A DNA stretch of 64,000 nucleotides from Phoenix dactylifera. Taxonomy: Eukaryota > Streptophyta > Magnoliopsida > Arecales > Arecaceae. Of the stretch, positions 61,588 to 64,000 are shown one piece after another. How positions within the stretch are numbered: the first letter of the stretch is position 1; each line of letters begins with the position of its first letter. The notes under the pieces are model-generated. The model was not told the origin of the DNA, did no database searches, and was given only the letters and a program-made list of their open reading frames with translations. A program made the position numbers and the translations under genes. Location of the stretch: positions 6,346,745 through 6,410,744 of the forward strand of contig NC_052404.1 of assembly GCF_009389715.1 (NCBI RefSeq), given 5' to 3'.

Positions 61588-62060
61588 TATTACAATCCAA
61601 AACCTCACCCAAAAAGGCTAGCCAGAAGGTATTATTTGGGTTCATTGCCCCTGTATAAGTATCCAAGATCTACCCAATACATATCTAATACAGGACTAAA
61701 AAATACACGCCCACATGGGTCTTCACATCTCCCATTTAAATCATGGCACCATCGCTAGGCTAAGGGTCCTATTCAAATCCAATCACAAGTGCCACAAATC
61801 CAATCACAAAAACTATGATCAGCCCATGGTCAACCCAAATAGGCTTGTGCTGCAATGTCCCCCGGTCAACATGGACCATGGACCGAGTCCGCTCAAATGA
61901 TACTTATCATAATCCAAGACCTCATCCAAAAAAGCTAGCTGAAAAGTATTACTTGAGTTCCTTAACCTTGTATAAATACTCAAGATCTACCCAATACATA
62001 GCCGATGTAGGACTAACATGCACTCGCATCGGCCCTCAAAAAGCCTCCCCTAATACCATC
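61588..62060 (+). repeat. Tandem repeat family, locus B
   Basis: One full unit (61588-61905, 318 bp) and a partial second (61906 to about 62060) of the same family as 5703-6455. Shared landmarks are CCAAAACCTCACCCAAAAAG, CCTGTATAAGTATCCAAGAT, GGACTAAA-A-GC and a GACCGAGTCCGCTC-type end. These copies look better preserved than locus A. Confidence 0.75.
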
Positions 62061-63785
62061 TTATTTGCACCTACTCCACCCATATCTTGCTCACTTTGTT
62101 ATAATAGTTAGAGAATATACAATAAACACAATACATAAAGCCATAAGTAGAATGCAAAGCAAAAGCAATGATAATCTAGTAAACAAAAGGAGCATGATGA
62201 ATAGCCAGGAACCAAGGTCAAATGGAGATCCTTGCCATGCAAGACAAAAGCAGCCTTCATGCAAGGCTAGGATTTCAATTACAAATATGAAGCACATGTC
62301 ATAAACAATCTGCACAAGAATTTTACGTAATATTAAATTAATTGATGGATCAAAACCACAAATGCTTTGACATGCAAGATAGAAGATGCACTGAGCTGAT
62401 ATCTTATAAGTTAAACATCCAAAAGTGACAACACAATATTGAGCATACTAGCAATCGTTGAGAAGCATACATGTTCACACATATGACATAAGTAGACTCA
62501 CATGAAGAGAAAATAAACATTGCAAAGGTAGGAGAGCCAAAATACATTTTGGGTCCCTGTCATCTTTTGATCCTACATGAATTTTCATGTTTGGATCCTA
62601 CAAAACTAAATACATTTTGGGTCCCAGACAAATCTCGAAAACATATTGAACAGGTTTGAAGATTTGGTTTTGTAGATATGCAAACTAAAAAATACATATT
62701 GTTTCTCAGAAGATGCACTCTCTTGTTGTGTCTCTGGATATGATGTTTTAACGTGCGAAAATGACAGCAAAATTATAAATTTCTATAGAAGAGAAGGTGC
62801 ATTTATTAATTGAACTATTCAACATTTTTTTCTTGTACTTAGATCTCATGAGAAAGAAGATCACAAACAAAAACAAGATGAGTTGGCACACCAACTCCCC
62901 CACCCCAACACACCCCACCCCCAGCCCCCACCCCCTCCACACACCCCAAAAAAAGAAAACCGAAACCATAGCTACATTGTACCATTGTTACCCTCCAGCA
63001 TTATTTTTGATACCAACACCCGCCGCTGATAACATGTTTAAAAAAACGAAAATAAGATTAAAAAAAAACCCTCACTGCCTCTATCCATCCCATTCTGCTT
63101 TAACAAACTCCCAATCTCCACCCTAACACTCATATTATCCTTACCTGTCCACCCTCATCACCATGCCCTGGAATACTCCTCATCATTCCACCAACCTTTG
63201 CCAACACCTTGCTCCACTTCCCATCCTAAATCTTGCATGCTTAGTAGGGGTGCCTAGTGTTAGAACTCCAAGTTTGCTCCACACTTCAAGCTACAGAGAA
63301 CTAGACAGTTGATAGGAAAAAATTCCAAATAATACAAATGAATAAATCAATAAACAAGAAAATATATGCAAACATCTTTAACAAAGCTGACTAATGAATG
63401 ATGTTTTGAATAGAAAAGGTGTGATTCATGTCATATATGTTTGAAAATAAAAAATAGAAGAAAGGACAAGGTCATGACTTAACAAGAAGCATGCAAACAA
63501 CTTCAATGACAACATGTTCAGCACTAGGGACAACTTAGAGTCGGAAAGTTGGTTCTAGCAATACAACTGTTAACAAGGCACTAGAAAATTCTAAGCTAAG
63601 CTTGGTGCTATAGGTTAACATAAGTTGGCTGTCACATGTCCACAACAACAATGCGTGTGATAAAAAAGTACCAACACCTAGAAGACTGGAACACCTCAAA
63701 TTGAAGTATCCACTTAACAAAACCCACCACACCCCGAATGCCCAATTCCACTTCACTCAAGAACCCCTGCAAAGGCTCCTAATTC

Positions 63786-64000
63786 TTTAAGAGCCTATTT
63801 GGTTATGGGATAACAAGGAGGATATTCCCCAGAGATATACCCTTGTCAAACGCCAAAAAAGGAATGGAATAGGGGCTTAAAATGCTCGGAGATACAAATG
63901 GGCCTGCACAATAGAGTTTTCTTCCACCATTTTAATGGAATAGAGTTATGCCACAGAATAGGCCTGCCCTTATCCCCTCTAATTACCTTTGCCCTTATTC
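63786..64000. mobile_element. MITE-like left end, cut by the window edge
   Basis: TTTAAGAGCCTATTTGGTTATGGG resembles the GGGC-TTGTTTGGTT ends of Tourist-like MITEs, preceded by a TTA-type site. GGATAAC and CCCCTTATCC-like motifs follow. The right end is outside the window. Confidence 0.45.

Larger units (their letters stand above)
57596..64000 (-). other. 5' intron of the HUA2-like gene (inferred), no exon found
   Basis: Acceptor ATGCAG|AGCC ends this intron at 57596. I searched for a PWWP-coding exon (GD-LVLAKVKG, then AWPA) on the - strand up to 64000 and found none, so the start of the gene is outside the window and the intron exceeds 6.4 kb. The region holds an inverted repeat, a foldback element, the second locus of the ~306-318-bp tandem family, C-rich sequence at 62895-62950 and a MITE-like end. 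Other stretches (59500-61580, 62100-63780) show no recognisable gene. Confidence 0.6.

Overview
This window is nuclear DNA from a flowering plant. It contains spliced genes with GT-AG introns, CONSTANS-like and HUA2-like flowering regulators, and an EID1-like F-box sequence. About half or more of the span is retrotransposon and repeat sequence. The gene style (very GC-rich first exons, giant repeat-filled introns) and the repeat types suggest a monocot, plausibly a palm; that last step is inference and not read directly from the sequence.

Layout. 0-0.93 kb: an EID1-like F-box gene on the + strand, broken by several frameshifts. 1.5-13.9 kb: no intact gene. It holds a Ty3/gypsy reverse transcriptase remnant, an array of about twenty GAGTCGACTC palindromes beside a Copia-like LTR piece, a tandem family of about 306-309 bp, two MITEs, a 5'-truncated LINE with a 49-nt poly(A) tail and a GC-rich foldback element. 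13.95-15.04 kb, - strand: a two-exon SAM-dependent methyltransferase with an N-terminal membrane anchor. 15.6-23.4 kb: a nested repeat block in which a degenerate LINE (- strand) is interrupted by a complete-length but mutated Ty1/copia element (17318-23132, 5-bp target duplication CCATC) and by a small GTAC-rich element.

23.81-34.88 kb, + strand: a four-exon CONSTANS-like gene (two B-boxes plus CCT, 398 aa) whose second intron is 8.8 kb and full of repeats. 37.79-57.60 kb, - strand: nine exons of a HUA2-like (ENHANCER OF AG-4) gene, about 1383 residues. They carry the CTD-interacting (RPR) domain and the proline-rich C-terminus ending YWRPR. The PWWP-coding first exon(s) lie beyond the right edge, so 57.6-64 kb is read as the first intron. 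The introns carry tandem duplications, foldback elements, a tRNA-derived SINE with a 10-bp target duplication, a G-rich microsatellite and a perfect 227-bp inverted repeat.

The CONSTANS-like and HUA2-like genes are convergent, with stop codons 2.9 kb apart. The three recognisable regulatory genes (EID1-like, CONSTANS-like, HUA2-like) all belong to families linked to light or flowering control, but nothing in the sequence shows that they act together. All exon models were built by eye from splice consensus, frame continuity and family resemblance; no alignment was run.
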